From Actinomycetes bacterium (GTDB lineage: Bacteria > Actinomycetota > Actinomycetes > Actinomycetales > Actinomycetaceae), in assembly GCA_023387755.1 (NCBI GenBank), contig JAEWHO010000030.1, forward strand, positions 4,830 through 68,829: a stretch of 64,000 nt of DNA. The letters are read 5' to 3'. How positions within the stretch are numbered: position 1 is the stretch's first letter; every line of letters begins with the position of its first letter. The notes beneath the pieces were generated by a model. The model was not told where the DNA came from. It saw nothing but the letters and a program-made list of their open reading frames with translations, and did no database searches. Below, one piece after another: positions 47,278 to 56,215 of the stretch. Both the position numbers and the translations under genes were made by a program.

Positions 47278-47309
47278 CTCGCCCGCCGCGCTGACGCGCG
47301 GCGGGCGAG
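47278..47309. terminator. Bidirectional terminator between upp and metQ
   Basis: A perfect 14-bp stem (CTCGCCCGCCGCGC arm) with loop TGAC between convergent genes. On the minus strand it is followed by CGTCGTCGTCGGGAAAA. Confidence 0.85.
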
Positions 47310-47379
47310 ACTCATCCAACCAGAAAACTATCCGGTCACGGTATGACGGCTAATCGAGCTGTGAAAGGCAGCCAAACCG

Positions 47380-48243
47380 TTACTTGAAGGCCGGGATAAC
47401 TTCACCATTGGGCCACTTCTGTTTGATGAACTCGGCAACCTGCGAGGAGTGGAGCAGTTCATCGAGCTTTTGGAGCGCCTCCTTCTTATCCGTATCGGTG
47501 CGGTAGGCAACCACATTCGCATACGGATTGTTCTCTCCGCTCTCCAACACGATGGCATCCTCGGCTGGTTTCAAACCGGCCTCCAGCGCAAAGTTGCCGT
47601 TAATAATGGCGGCATCAACATCGGGCAGCAGACGCGGCAGGGCGGCGGCTTCAGATTCGACGAACTCGATATTCTTCGGGTTGGCTTCCGTATTGCCCTG
47701 GTAGTCGAGGATGGAAGCGTCCTCTTTATTGGCGTCTTTCAGCACGCCCTCTTTGACCAACAGTTGCAGGGCGCGGGCCTGGTTGGAGGGGTCATTGGAA
47801 ATACCCACTTTGGCCCCATCAGCCAGTTCAGCAATATCCTTGATCTTTTCGGAATACACCCCATACGGTTCAATATGGACGCCGTCGAAATGCTCGAACT
47901 GGTACCCCTTTTCCGCCACCTCGGCTTCGAAATAGGGCACGTGCTGGAAGAAGTTAGCGTCCAGCTCCCCTTCGGATAGCGCCACATTCGGCTGCACATA
48001 GTCGGTGTACTCGACGATCTTTAAATCCAGCCCCGCATCCTTAGCAAGATTATCCTGGACGAACTGCAGGATATCTCCGTGCGGCACGGGGCTCGCCCCG
48101 ATGGTGAGGGTAGTGGCGCCATCGGCATTCGCGGAGGAAGCGGTTGCGCCGGCGTCGTCGCCCTTATTTCCCGAACAGGCGGCGAGGGAGGCGAGGCAGA
48201 CGGTGGACGCAATAGCAATGGCGCGGCGGATAAACGTTGACAT
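47380..48243 (-). CDS. metQ: Methionine-binding lipoprotein
   Basis: Solute-binding subunit of the methionine ABC importer, NlpA family, 287 residues. The signal peptide ends in the lipobox SLAAC. Mature features include TIGASPVPHGDIL, VEYTDYVQPN, LDANFFQHVPY and KVGISNDPSNQARAL, all typical of MetQ. It is the last gene of the metN-metI-metQ operon and is under the SAM riboswitch upstream of metN. AAAGGA lies before the ATG. Confidence 0.95.
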   Translation of the reverse strand: MSTFIRRAIAIASTVCLASLAACSGNKGDDAGATASSANADGATTLTIGASPVPHGDILQFVQDNLAKDAGLDLKIVEYTDYVQPNVALSEGELDANFFQHVPYFEAEVAEKGYQFEHFDGVHIEPYGVYSEKIKDIAELADGAKVGISNDPSNQARALQLLVKEGVLKDANKEDASILDYQGNTEANPKNIEFVESEAAALPRLLPDVDAAIINGNFALEAGLKPAEDAIVLESGENNPYANVVAYRTDTDKKEALQKLDELLHSSQVAEFIKQKWPNGEVIPAFK

Positions 48244-48309
48244 GATGATAGGTCCTTTCCAGAAGAATAATGGAGTGCTGGGGTGGAGGGTGCCCCGGTT
48301 AGCGGTTCC

Positions 48310-49047
48310 TCAGCGGTGATCCACTAACCGGCTGAGCATGTCACCCATCATCTGAACGGCCTGCACGATAACGAGCATGATAACGACCGTGGCGATCATA
48401 GTGTCGGTCTGGTAGCGCTGGTAACCGAAGTTATAGGCGAGCGTTCCCAGACCCCCGCCCCCAAGCGCACCGGCGACGGCGGAGTATCCGACCACCGTAA
48501 TCACCAGCACGGTGATCGCCTGAACGATGCCGGGGAGAGCTTCTCGCACCTGGACGGTCATGATTTGCCGTCCTGTTGCCCCCATCATGGTGGCGGCTTC
48601 CGCTTTCCCAGGGTCGACGCCGAGGATGGCGGTTTCCACCAGGCGGGCAAAGAACGGGATCGCGGCTACCGCAAGGGGCACCACCGCGGCAGTCCACCCA
48701 ATCGAGGTACCCATGATTGTTCGGGTCACCGGGATCAGCGCGATCATCAAGATAATGAACGGGATCGACCGCCCCACATTCACCACGGCAGCCAACACGG
48801 CGTGGATGGTTCGCTGCGGGGTAATCCCGCGTTTGGCGGTTGCCACCAGGGCCAGGCCGAGCGGCAATCCGATGGCCACGGTGATAAGGGAGGCGACAAC
48901 GGTCATGCCGAGGGTTTCCAACGTGGCCGGTAGCAGCCGCTCGGTAATGGCTGGGTTGTCGAACCAGGTGGGTTTATCCACCCGGCCGGGGGTGAGTGGG
49001 AGGGCGGCGGGCAGTGCGCTGGGGAGCGCGAATAGCGAGTTAAGCAC
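48310..49047 (-). CDS. metI: Methionine ABC transporter permease
   Basis: Membrane subunit of the methionine importer, 245 residues from GTG at 49047. It has five to six transmembrane helices and the ATPase-docking loop GVDPGKAEAATMMGATG, followed by REALPGI. ATLETLGMTVVASL and VNVGRSIPFIILMIALIP are classic MetI stretches. Its start overlaps the end of metN by eight bases. A longer frame to 49197 lies within metN and is not supported. Confidence 0.95.
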   Translation of the reverse strand: MLNSLFALPSALPAALPLTPGRVDKPTWFDNPAITERLLPATLETLGMTVVASLITVAIGLPLGLALVATAKRGITPQRTIHAVLAAVVNVGRSIPFIILMIALIPVTRTIMGTSIGWTAAVVPLAVAAIPFFARLVETAILGVDPGKAEAATMMGATGRQIMTVQVREALPGIVQAITVLVITVVGYSAVAGALGGGGLGTLAYNFGYQRYQTDTMIATVVIMLVIVQAVQMMGDMLSRLVDHR

Positions 49048-50023
49048 TGGCAGCCACCTCCAAGACGCTGGCCGCCACACCCTGGTCAGCAAGCGCCGCG
49101 CAGGCGGCCTGCGCCGTCGGGCGGGCCACGGTAGCGATGAGCCGGCCCACCTGTGCGGTTCCGATTGTTTCGAAGGTGCCAGCGGCAATATCACCACCCA
49201 GATCCGCCACGGCGCGCAACACGCGTGCGCCGGTGGGATCTCCCGGTTCGGAGGTAAACATTAGATCTAAGGCACTCTGGTCTGCCGGGATCGGCGGTAG
49301 CGATGGCGCGGGTACGAGGGCACGCGCCAAACGCGAGGCGGGGTCAGCCACAATATCGGCTAGTGCTCCGGTTTCTGCGACGGTTCCGGCCTCCAACAGA
49401 GTGGCGGAATCACAGATTTCCCGCACCACGCCCATCTCGTGGGTCACGATGACGACGGTGACGCCGAGCCGGTCACACACATCGCGTAGCAGGTGCAAGA
49501 TCGCGGCAGTGGTATCGGTATCGAGCGCTGAGGTCGGCTCATCGGCCAGCAGCACGGGCGGCCGAGTGGCCAACGCCCGCGCGATCCCCACGCGCTGTTT
49601 CTGCCCGCCGGACAACTGCGCCGGGTAGGCATCCCCACGGCCCTGCAGGCCCACGATCTCAAGCAGTTCATGTACACGCTCGCGGATCTGCTTACTGGGC
49701 GTGCCAGTGATGGCGAGCGGGTAGGCGATATTGGCAGCGGCAGTGCGTTGGTCGAAAAGGTTGACGTGTTGGAAGACCATACCGATCCGCCGCCGCAGGG
49801 AGCGGCGGGCGCGGGAGTTAGCCGCGGACACTTCGACGTCGTCAACGATTACCCGGCCTTCATCGGGGGTCACTAAACCGGTCAGGCAACCAACGAGGGT
49901 GGATTTCCCCGCGCCGGACGGGCCCACAATCCCGTGGATGGTGGCGCGGTCAACGGTGAGGTTGACGCCGCTGAGAGCGGTTACGGAGCCGTAGCGTTTG
50001 CCGACTCCCGCGAGGGTAATCAT
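49040..50023 (-). CDS. metN: Methionine ABC transporter ATPase
   Basis: ATP-binding subunit of the methionine importer, 327 residues. Walker A GPSGAGKST, signature LSGGQKQR, Walker B VLLADEPTSALD and switch VTHEMGV are complete. The C-terminal ACT-like NIL domain (from about residue 250), which senses methionine and inhibits transport, is present. GGAGG lies before the ATG and forms part of the riboswitch helix. It is the first gene of metN-metI-metQ. Confidence 0.97.
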   Translation of the reverse strand: MITLAGVGKRYGSVTALSGVNLTVDRATIHGIVGPSGAGKSTLVGCLTGLVTPDEGRVIVDDVEVSAANSRARRSLRRRIGMVFQHVNLFDQRTAAANIAYPLAITGTPSKQIRERVHELLEIVGLQGRGDAYPAQLSGGQKQRVGIARALATRPPVLLADEPTSALDTDTTAAILHLLRDVCDRLGVTVVIVTHEMGVVREICDSATLLEAGTVAETGALADIVADPASRLARALVPAPSLPPIPADQSALDLMFTSEPGDPTGARVLRAVADLGGDIAAGTFETIGTAQVGRLIATVARPTAQAACAALADQGVAASVLEVAASA

Positions 50024-50027
50024 GCTT

Positions 50028-50145
50028 CCTCCATCGGTCCCGGCGTTAGCACCTCTCCCTATGCGGCAGGTGTCTACGCCCTGGTCCGCGGGGGTTGCTG
50101 CAGCGTCATCGAGCCGGGTCTCTCAGCTGCTCTGGATGGTTGAGT
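50028..50145 (-). ncRNA. SAM-I riboswitch (S box) upstream of metN
   Basis: The minus-strand RNA has the S-box landmarks in order: CCAUCCAGAG, CAGCUGAGAGACCCGGC, GAUGACGCUGCAGCAACC, and GGUGCUAA near the 3' end. The closing helix P1 pairs CCAUC (50138-50134) with GAUGG (50035-50031). That GAUGG overlaps the GGAGG ribosome binding site of metN, so S-adenosylmethionine binding should hide it and block translation. Confidence 0.88.
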
Positions 50146-50296
50146 ACTACCATAGGCAGTCGGTCACCGGGAGGGCATATCCGTCTCCATATGTGAACAC
50201 TTGTCGGGCAGAAAGCGCTCATTTAAGGTGTTTAACTAGCATCGGACAGGGCCCCGATTAAGTGTGGGCGGGGCAGCGCAATACGTGCCCACTGGG

Positions 50297-51340
50297 CTAA
50301 CCGGGCAGCAGACCGGCTTCTTTTAGCTGCGCGGCAATATCGTTGATGAAGTCAGGAATGTGCTTAGCCCCTATGATGGGCCCGCCGGAGATGGTGCGGT
50401 CTGCGCCCAGGAGGATCGCCGAGGGGTTCCCCAAACCCAGTACCCTAAAGACATATCCGTGCGTGTCAACGACGAGGTGCCCTTCTAAATGCGGGAAGCG
50501 TTGCAGCGCTGGCTGAGCACTTTCCCGGTGAATAGCCACCACCTCAACTGCGTCACCGAGTTGTTCCTGCCACTGTGGAATGCTTTCCACGGCCTCCTCA
50601 CAAACCCCGCAATAGGCGGAAAATCCAACGAGCACCACGGGTTTCTTTTCCACCAGCTGGGCCAGGTGGATGCGCCCGTGTTCGGGGTGGTCAACGTCCA
50701 GGTCAGGCAGCGGTTGCGGCTGGTAATCCTCCGGCTCGTCCGCAGTCGGCGCGTTGGCAAGAGCCTCGCGCATCACCTCGATTTCATCAGCCATCTGCAC
50801 CTCTATGCGGCGCATCTGGTCCACCAGGTTTCGATCTCGCTCGGTTACCACCGCCCAGACCGCCAGTGCCAGCGCCGCTACCAGGAGCACCGTGGCCGCG
50901 ACCGTTGCGGCGTTCAGTGGCGGAGCCGGCGCATATAGGTGCCCCGTCAACGCGAGCGCCCCCAACACGATCAGCCCAGCATTACGCCACAGCGTAAACC
51001 GCGAGACCGGCGGGCCGGCTGCGCCAAAGCATCCACAGGAGGTGATATTGCCGGCGCGCAGCGCATATCCGACGACGACGCAAAACACGCCCAGCAAGAC
51101 CAGCGCTAACAGCGCGCCCACGACGCCTGCCCATCCGGGTAGAAGCAGCAGCACGGCAACTATCACTTCCACGACAGGTAGCAGCCGAACCGTGAAAGGC
51201 CGGGCGATCAGGGATGGGATCCCGAGCCGACGCCAGAGGGCCACGCCGTCGTCAGGGTTGGTAACAGACGCGCGCTTGCCCCACGCGGAGGCAAGGAAAA
51301 CAGCGGCCAGCAGCACGCTGGCTAGATGCAGAGGGGTCAC
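50297..51340 (-). CDS. MauE/DoxX-like membrane domain fused to thioredoxin-like domain
   Basis: Fusion protein of 347 residues. The N-terminal MauE-type membrane domain (four or five helices, about residues 1-170) contains the redox SCGCFG motif. A linker follows, then a thioredoxin-like domain (about 215-340) with the CxxC in SAYCGVCEEAVE. Together they could carry electrons across the membrane to reduce disulfides outside, as related MauE and redoxin pairs do. The start overlaps the TetR gene stop by four bases, so it is co-translated with the regulator. Substrate unknown. Confidence 0.83.
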   Translation of the reverse strand: MTPLHLASVLLAAVFLASAWGKRASVTNPDDGVALWRRLGIPSLIARPFTVRLLPVVEVIVAVLLLLPGWAGVVGALLALVLLGVFCVVVGYALRAGNITSCGCFGAAGPPVSRFTLWRNAGLIVLGALALTGHLYAPAPPLNAATVAATVLLVAALALAVWAVVTERDRNLVDQMRRIEVQMADEIEVMREALANAPTADEPEDYQPQPLPDLDVDHPEHGRIHLAQLVEKKPVVLVGFSAYCGVCEEAVESIPQWQEQLGDAVEVVAIHRESAQPALQRFPHLEGHLVVDTHGYVFRVLGLGNPSAILLGADRTISGGPIIGAKHIPDFINDIAAQLKEAGLLPG

Positions 51341-51909
51341 AGAATTTTCTCCAGTAGTTCACGAGCAGTCGCGCGCACGTCCCGCCCTTCTGACAGCGCG
51401 GAGACAGCGGCACCGTCCACCACGGCGACCACCAGCTGCGGAGAAACATCGATTCCGCAGCGGGTGAGGACGCGAGCAAGAGCATCGTCAAGATGCCCCC
51501 GGCCCGAGGCGTAGGCGGCTGCTACAGGAGCTGTGGTAGCGGCTTCTAGGAGTTGTAGATAGTGGTTCTCAAGGGTGTCCGTCGGCGGGAGGCAGGCGCG
51601 CAAAATAACGGTGATAATGCCGGCCCGTGTGGTGGGCGGGGGAAGGAGTTCGACGTCGTCAGCCACCCGCTCGGCCCGCTGGGCCCACATGCGGATGTTG
51701 ATTTTGCCAGCCTCAGCAAGGAGCTCGTCCAGCCCGGAGAAGTAGTACGTGGTGGCAGATAGGGAGCATCCGACGCGACGCGCTACCGCGCGATGGGTAA
51801 CGGCAGCCGGTCCCTCTTCTCGAATGATGGCAGCCGCAGCCTCAACCAGGGCAGCACGGCGCAGGGCGCCGCGTGCTCGCCTGGCCACCTGGGGCCCTTC
51901 TTCAGACAT
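51337..51909 (-). CDS. TetR family transcriptional regulator
   Basis: DNA-binding protein of 190 residues. The helix-turn-helix lies near the start (VTHRAVARRVGCSLSATTYYF) after a helix ALVEAAAAIIREEG. The C-terminal ligand domain is unusual in being rich in Ala and Val. GAGGCG precedes the ATG at 51909; a frame from 51993 would add 28 unlikely residues. It overlaps the MauE-thioredoxin gene, its probable target. The ligand is unknown. Confidence 0.88.
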   Translation of the reverse strand: MSEEGPQVARRARGALRRAALVEAAAAIIREEGPAAVTHRAVARRVGCSLSATTYYFSGLDELLAEAGKINIRMWAQRAERVADDVELLPPPTTRAGIITVILRACLPPTDTLENHYLQLLEAATTAPVAAAYASGRGHLDDALARVLTRCGIDVSPQLVVAVVDGAAVSALSEGRDVRATARELLEKIL

Positions 51910-52035
51910 CGTTCGCCTCGGATCCTTCCATCCGGTGGGATTCTTCAACAAGGCTATAGCCGCGTGTCCACTGAGGTCTAACCGTTGTATCATATCGCGC
52001 CGAGTGACCGTGTTAGTTTCCTCCCATACAGAGAG

Positions 52036-52062
52036 CTGCCGGGCGGTTGAGCCGCCCGGCAG
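52036..52062 (-). terminator. Hairpin in the TetR-MHS gap
   Basis: Arms CTGCCGGGCGG and CCGCCCGGCAG with a five-base loop. It lies 20 bases before the end of the transporter gene on the minus strand, i.e. after its stop, and so likely ends that transcript. Confidence 0.7.
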
Positions 52063-52081
52063 GGTAAGGAAGAGTACAGAG

Positions 52082-53398
52082 CTAATCGCGTAAGGGCGCG
52101 TGTGAGCGTTCCTTGGCCGCGATCATACCGATGAGCGCGAATACGGAGATTCCCACGAGGTACCAGGCCGGGGCCATATTGGATCCGGTTACCTTCACCA
52201 GCCAGGTAGCGATGAATGGAGCACTGCCACCGAAGATCGCATTCGCCAGGTTGAAGCTGAGCGCGAAGCCGGTGTAGCGGACCTTCGTTGGGAACGTCTC
52301 TGCCAGGAAGGTCGCCAGGGTGCCGTCATTGGCGGTGAGCATGATGCAGAAGGCCACTTCGATAGCGATGACTGCTATGAGGGTGGCGCCGTCGAGCAGC
52401 ATAAATAGCGGCACGGTGAACAGAATGAAGCCGACTGAGGCGATGATGAGCATGTGGCGGCGGCCGAACTTATCGGATAGGTGCCCCATCCCGAAGATCA
52501 GCAAGATATAGACCGCGAGCGTCACCGATTCAGCCAGGTGGGTCTGTTCCTTATCGAAGTTGAGGAACTCTTGCAGATACGTGGGCATGTAGGTGAGCAG
52601 GAGGTAGAAGGCCACGGCATTGAGGGAGGCGACGGCGAAGGCAATCAGTAGCTCGACACCGTGGTGCTTGAAGACGTAACTGAAGGGCACCGGCTCTTTA
52701 CCTTCTCCGCCCTGGGCTTTTTCAGCCATCTCCCGGTAGACCGGGGAGTCCTCCAACTGGTCCAAGATGTGGCGGCCAAGCAGACCCAACGGGCCGGCTA
52801 CAAGGAAGGGGATACGCCAGCCCCAGCTGTGCATGGAGGCGTCGTTGAGGAGCGCTGTGAGCAGCGCGACCGAGAGGGACCCCACGAGCAGACCGCTCGC
52901 GGTGGAGGCTGGTACGAGGCTCGTGTACATGCCGCGCTTATTGGTGGGCGCGTATTCCGCTAGGAACGTGGCCGCTCCCGCGTACTCACCAGAGGCTGAG
53001 AAACCCTGGATTAGGCGCATCACCAGCAGCAGGATGGGGGCCCAGATACCAATCATGACGTAGGGCGGAATGAGCCCAATAAGGACGGTCGCTCCGGTCA
53101 TCATTAAAATCGCGACTGACAGTACCCAACGGCGGCCATAGCGGTCACCGAGCCGACCCCAGACGGCGGCACCAATGGGCCGCACCAAAAACGATAGGGC
53201 GAAAATACCTAAAGCACCCATAAGTTTAAGAGTACGGTCTTCTCCGGGGAAGAAAACCTCAGAAATAACCACGCTCAAATAGGTATAGGTGGCGTAATCG
53301 AACCATTCGACGAAATTGCCTACAAAAGCAGCGAGCGCGGCCTTGCGTAATGTCTCGTGCCGGGTGGCATCATCAATAGATATCTCGGAGCTAGACAC
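52082..53398 (-). CDS. MHS family MFS transporter
   Basis: Metabolite:proton symporter of 438 residues and 12 helices. VGNFVEWFDYATY is the MHS signature helix, and GRLGDRYGRRWVL and GHLSDKFGRRHML are the two GxxxDRxGRR loops. Relatives transport proline, betaine, citrate, shikimate or alpha-ketoglutarate. The GTG at 53398 fits family start and has GAGAGGA upstream; a longer frame to 53815 runs through a hairpin and into the next gene. It stands downstream of the DMT gene of the arc locus, so arginine-related amino acids are possible substrates. Confidence 0.87.
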   Translation of the reverse strand: MSSSEISIDDATRHETLRKAALAAFVGNFVEWFDYATYTYLSVVISEVFFPGEDRTLKLMGALGIFALSFLVRPIGAAVWGRLGDRYGRRWVLSVAILMMTGATVLIGLIPPYVMIGIWAPILLLVMRLIQGFSASGEYAGAATFLAEYAPTNKRGMYTSLVPASTASGLLVGSLSVALLTALLNDASMHSWGWRIPFLVAGPLGLLGRHILDQLEDSPVYREMAEKAQGGEGKEPVPFSYVFKHHGVELLIAFAVASLNAVAFYLLLTYMPTYLQEFLNFDKEQTHLAESVTLAVYILLIFGMGHLSDKFGRRHMLIIASVGFILFTVPLFMLLDGATLIAVIAIEVAFCIMLTANDGTLATFLAETFPTKVRYTGFALSFNLANAIFGGSAPFIATWLVKVTGSNMAPAWYLVGISVFALIGMIAAKERSHAPLRD

Positions 53399-53457
53399 AG
53401 CGTCCGGTCCTCTCCACGCGGTTGCCGAGAAAAACATCGGCATATCCGCGTCGTTAC

Positions 53458-53489
53458 GATAGTAGGCGGCTTCTATGCCGCCTACTATC
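53458..53489. terminator. Hairpin upstream of MHS gene
   Basis: A perfect 13-bp stem, arms GATAGTAGGCGGC and complement, with loop TTCTAT. It is located 60 bases before the MHS start codon, in the gap after the DMT gene. Confidence 0.6.
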
Positions 53490-53569
53490 TGCGAATTCGG
53501 CTGGCACTGCACAGTTGTCACATCTGCGGGCCATGCCCCTGGGGGTTTTATCCTCCATAGGAGGGGCCA

Positions 53570-53602
53570 TTGGCGGTGGGCCCATCCGTTGCCCACCGCC
53601 AA
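53570..53602 (-). terminator. Terminator after DMT transporter gene
   Basis: Arms TTGGCGGTGGGC and GCCCACCGCCAA with a nine-base loop, 12 bases after the DMT stop on the minus strand. Confidence 0.7.
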
Positions 53603-53613
53603 CGGACGATGGA

Positions 53614-54663
53614 TTAGCGGACAGGTTCCTCCGCTTCCATTGTCTCGCGTCCACGCCGCCGCTGCTGCTTTTTGACGTAAAGATCGACAAAAATCGGGCC
53701 AATTCCGCCGAGAATAATCAACAAACCACCCAAAGCGGCCACGAACGTCATCGCTTCTTGGAAGAAGAAGAATCCAAAGAGCAGCGCAACCACACATTCC
53801 CAGTAGGAAATGCACGACATTTCCACAGCCGGCAAATTACGGCCGGCAACAACGAGGAAGCCGAGCGCAATCAAACCGCAGAAGAAGAACAGTCCGCCCG
53901 CCCAAGTCCAGTTAGTGGCGCTGAGCTCGGTGATTTGCGGCCGCATGATCAGCGACAGCAGGCCGGTAGCGACTGCTGCCCACAGGAAGTTCCAGGTTCC
54001 ACGAACATCAGAATCCATATCCTGCCGGTATCCGTAGAAGAAGAGTGCTAGACCGTAGAAGACGCCAGAGCCCAATCCGACGAGGTCACCGAGTGCCTTT
54101 TGAGGGAATTCTGGTGTGGAGGCAGAAAGATCGACACCGAAGGTCCACCCACCTTCTGGCGTGTAAGCAACGAGACCGATCGTGAAGATCATGCCGATGA
54201 ATACGAGCCCCAGGAAGATGCCGTTAGCTAGCGAAATCTTCTCTTTTCGGAAAATACGAGCAAGCAATGTGCAGAAAAGCGGGCCGGTATAAATCAAGAA
54301 AACAGCGTTGGCAATGGACGTTAGTAGCGTCGAAGTAATGTAAAGGGCAAGTGATGTGCCGATACATACACCGCCGGCGATTACCGAGAAGCTTAAACGA
54401 GATTGTCTGAAGGCCGCCCAGCGCTTGGTGACGAGCAGGATGATGATAAAACCGATGAGGCCGACGGTCATACGCCCGAAAGCTAGAAAGCTGCCTAGGT
54501 ATTGTTTGACATCGGGATCGAGCCCGTCCGTGGCTCCCCGAGAGAAGAAACCGACCATACCCATGCCGGTTGCAGAGATGAGCATGGCCAGGAAGCCAAG
54601 CTTTTTATTCATGACGTACGAGCCGGGAGCAGTACTCGTATTTTCCACAGTCGTGGTGGACAT
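53614..54663 (-). CDS. DMT superfamily transporter (EamA)
   Basis: Membrane transporter of 349 residues and ten helices, in two EamA repeats. The first starts at LGFLAMLISATGMG and contains SIANAVFLIYTGPLFCTLLA; the second starts at LGDLVGLGSGVFYGLALF and contains PAVEMSCISYWECVVALLF, the usual P-x-x-x-x-x-E box. The C-terminus is basic. It lies just downstream of the arcABC-amidinotransferase genes on the same strand with no arcD antiporter present, so it may move arginine, ornithine or the guanidino product. This is inference. Confidence 0.85.
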   Translation of the reverse strand: MSTTTVENTSTAPGSYVMNKKLGFLAMLISATGMGMVGFFSRGATDGLDPDVKQYLGSFLAFGRMTVGLIGFIIILLVTKRWAAFRQSRLSFSVIAGGVCIGTSLALYITSTLLTSIANAVFLIYTGPLFCTLLARIFRKEKISLANGIFLGLVFIGMIFTIGLVAYTPEGGWTFGVDLSASTPEFPQKALGDLVGLGSGVFYGLALFFYGYRQDMDSDVRGTWNFLWAAVATGLLSLIMRPQITELSATNWTWAGGLFFFCGLIALGFLVVAGRNLPAVEMSCISYWECVVALLFGFFFFQEAMTFVAALGGLLIILGGIGPIFVDLYVKKQQRRRGRETMEAEEPVR

Positions 54664-54789
54664 TTTTACTCACTCTCAAGAGGGCAAATCGGGGTACGAC
54701 GGACTACGCGTTGACGCCGTCGTCAATAAAAAGCGCGCCCCGCGCAGATGCAGGAAGAGCTCAAGGTGGATATGAAAAGCGCCGGCTGA

Positions 54790-54823
54790 CCCGGGTGCCG
54801 CACAAGGAGACGCGGCACCCGGG
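54790..54823 (-). terminator. Terminator after amidinotransferase gene
   Basis: Arms CCCGGGTGCCGC and GCGGCACCCGGG with a ten-base loop, 51 bases after the stop. Confidence 0.68.
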
Positions 54824-54873
54824 AAATGCCGGTTATGGAGTTGCTGTACTGCTAAGCAGCACGCACTTCCCAA

Positions 54874-56001
54874 TTAGACGAGGGTCGGGTCCTCAACCTG
54901 GTTCGGGAAGTAGTCCTCGCAGCCGCCTTCGCGGTAAACGTCAGCGGTGGCGCAGTGCAGGGCGCCGCCGAAGGCGTAAGCGTCGCGGAACGGAACGGGG
55001 ATCGGGTTCATACCGAGCTTGTCCATCTGCTCGAGCTGGTTGTGCTCGGAAGCCTCGACGATCACGTTCTTGTGGTCGAGCACGAGGCAGTTCATGGACA
55101 GCCACACCGAGGAGTAGCACAGCGGCGGCGGGGTCTCGTGAGCCGGCATCGCAGCGTCGACGATCTCCCAGTCGTTGGCTTCGAAGATCTTCCGCTGTTC
55201 TTCGGGCAGGCGGCGATGCGGGTTGTTGATGATCAGACCCGGACGCAGCGGCACGAAGGTGGCGTCGATGTGGATCGGGTAGGGGTCACCCGGGAAGTTC
55301 ACAGCGTGCACCCGCAGATCCGGGTACTTGCGCTTGAACCATTCCATGGCCCGGCGGTTCGTGGTCAGGCCGTGCTGGATGAACAGGTCCTTGCCCAGAC
55401 GCAGCACGTCAGCAGCGTCGAACAGGATTTCCTCTTCGGTGGTCACGAAGTCCTTGTTGGCGGTGCGCTCCAGGCGCTCCTCCAGCGAGATCTTCTCATC
55501 GTAGTAGTTGTGCTTGTAGGACTTGTCCGTCAGGCGCGGGCGCGGAGCCTGCGACCAGATGAACTCCGGGTCCTCATCGAAGTACTTGCTCAGCAGCGGC
55601 CAGTAGGCCAGGTACTCCCAGTAGCGGCAGCGGAAGGACATTGCCGCAGCAATGATCTCCGGGCCGATGGTCAGCAGCACGTCACGAGGAGGCATACAGG
55701 TCATCATCGAATCGGTACGGAAGTCCGGGGTGATGACGGGAGCGTTCCACTGCAGCGGGGTCGGACGGTCCACCTTGACGCCGTGATCTTCGAGCACCTT
55801 GGCGAGGTTGTCGAGCTGGGCGTTAGCCTTCTCCACGGTCTCCTGCGGGCGGGGTCCCCACATGCCGCGCATCTCGGAGTCGACCGGCACCTTTTCGGAG
55901 GTGGCAGGCTCTTCCGGTGGAATAACCGAGTTGTCGGCGCGACCCACGATCACGTGCTTCAGCGGGTCAAAGTCGTTCCATGAATTGACGATCTTCGCCA
56001 T
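54874..56001 (-). CDS. Arginine:glycine-type amidinotransferase
   Basis: Transfers the amidino group of arginine to an amine acceptor, releasing ornithine. The 375-residue protein matches the AGAT/StrB family: histidine and aspartate in YPIHIDATF, SSVWLSMN, the nucleophile cysteine in ALHCATADV, and the N-terminal SWNDFDPLKHVIVGRAD. In eukaryotic AGAT glycine is the acceptor; here the acceptor is unproven. ATG at 56001 has AAGGAG upstream; a longer frame is not supported. It follows arcC on the same strand, separated by a 214-base gap with a hairpin. Placement next to arginine catabolism is unusual and suggests a link to arginine or ornithine flux. Confidence 0.85.
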   Translation of the reverse strand: MAKIVNSWNDFDPLKHVIVGRADNSVIPPEEPATSEKVPVDSEMRGMWGPRPQETVEKANAQLDNLAKVLEDHGVKVDRPTPLQWNAPVITPDFRTDSMMTCMPPRDVLLTIGPEIIAAAMSFRCRYWEYLAYWPLLSKYFDEDPEFIWSQAPRPRLTDKSYKHNYYDEKISLEERLERTANKDFVTTEEEILFDAADVLRLGKDLFIQHGLTTNRRAMEWFKRKYPDLRVHAVNFPGDPYPIHIDATFVPLRPGLIINNPHRRLPEEQRKIFEANDWEIVDAAMPAHETPPPLCYSSVWLSMNCLVLDHKNVIVEASEHNQLEQMDKLGMNPIPVPFRDAYAFGGALHCATADVYREGGCEDYFPNQVEDPTLV

Positions 56002-56173
56002 GTTGTAACTCCTTCTTTCTCCAGGGAGCGTCTTCAGTCCCTGGTTGAGTACCGCGTCCTCGTATGCGGAGGCCACGGTGGTTCCCGCCTGTCGGAGGCG
56101 GAAGTCTTGTGGTTGGTTGCTAACCAAGCTAGCTGGGCCACGCGAGTGCGGCCCGGGCTCGGGGAGCCAGATG

Positions 56174-56209
56174 CGGGTGGGGCACCGCGGGCACGCCGTG
56201 CCCCACCCG
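56174..56209 (-). terminator. Hairpin between arcC and amidinotransferase gene
   Basis: Arms CGGGTGGGGCAC and GTGCCCCACCCG with a 12-base loop, starting seven bases after the arcC stop. It may terminate the arcABC transcript or reduce read-through into the amidinotransferase gene. Confidence 0.65.
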
Positions 56210-56215
56210 GATGCT

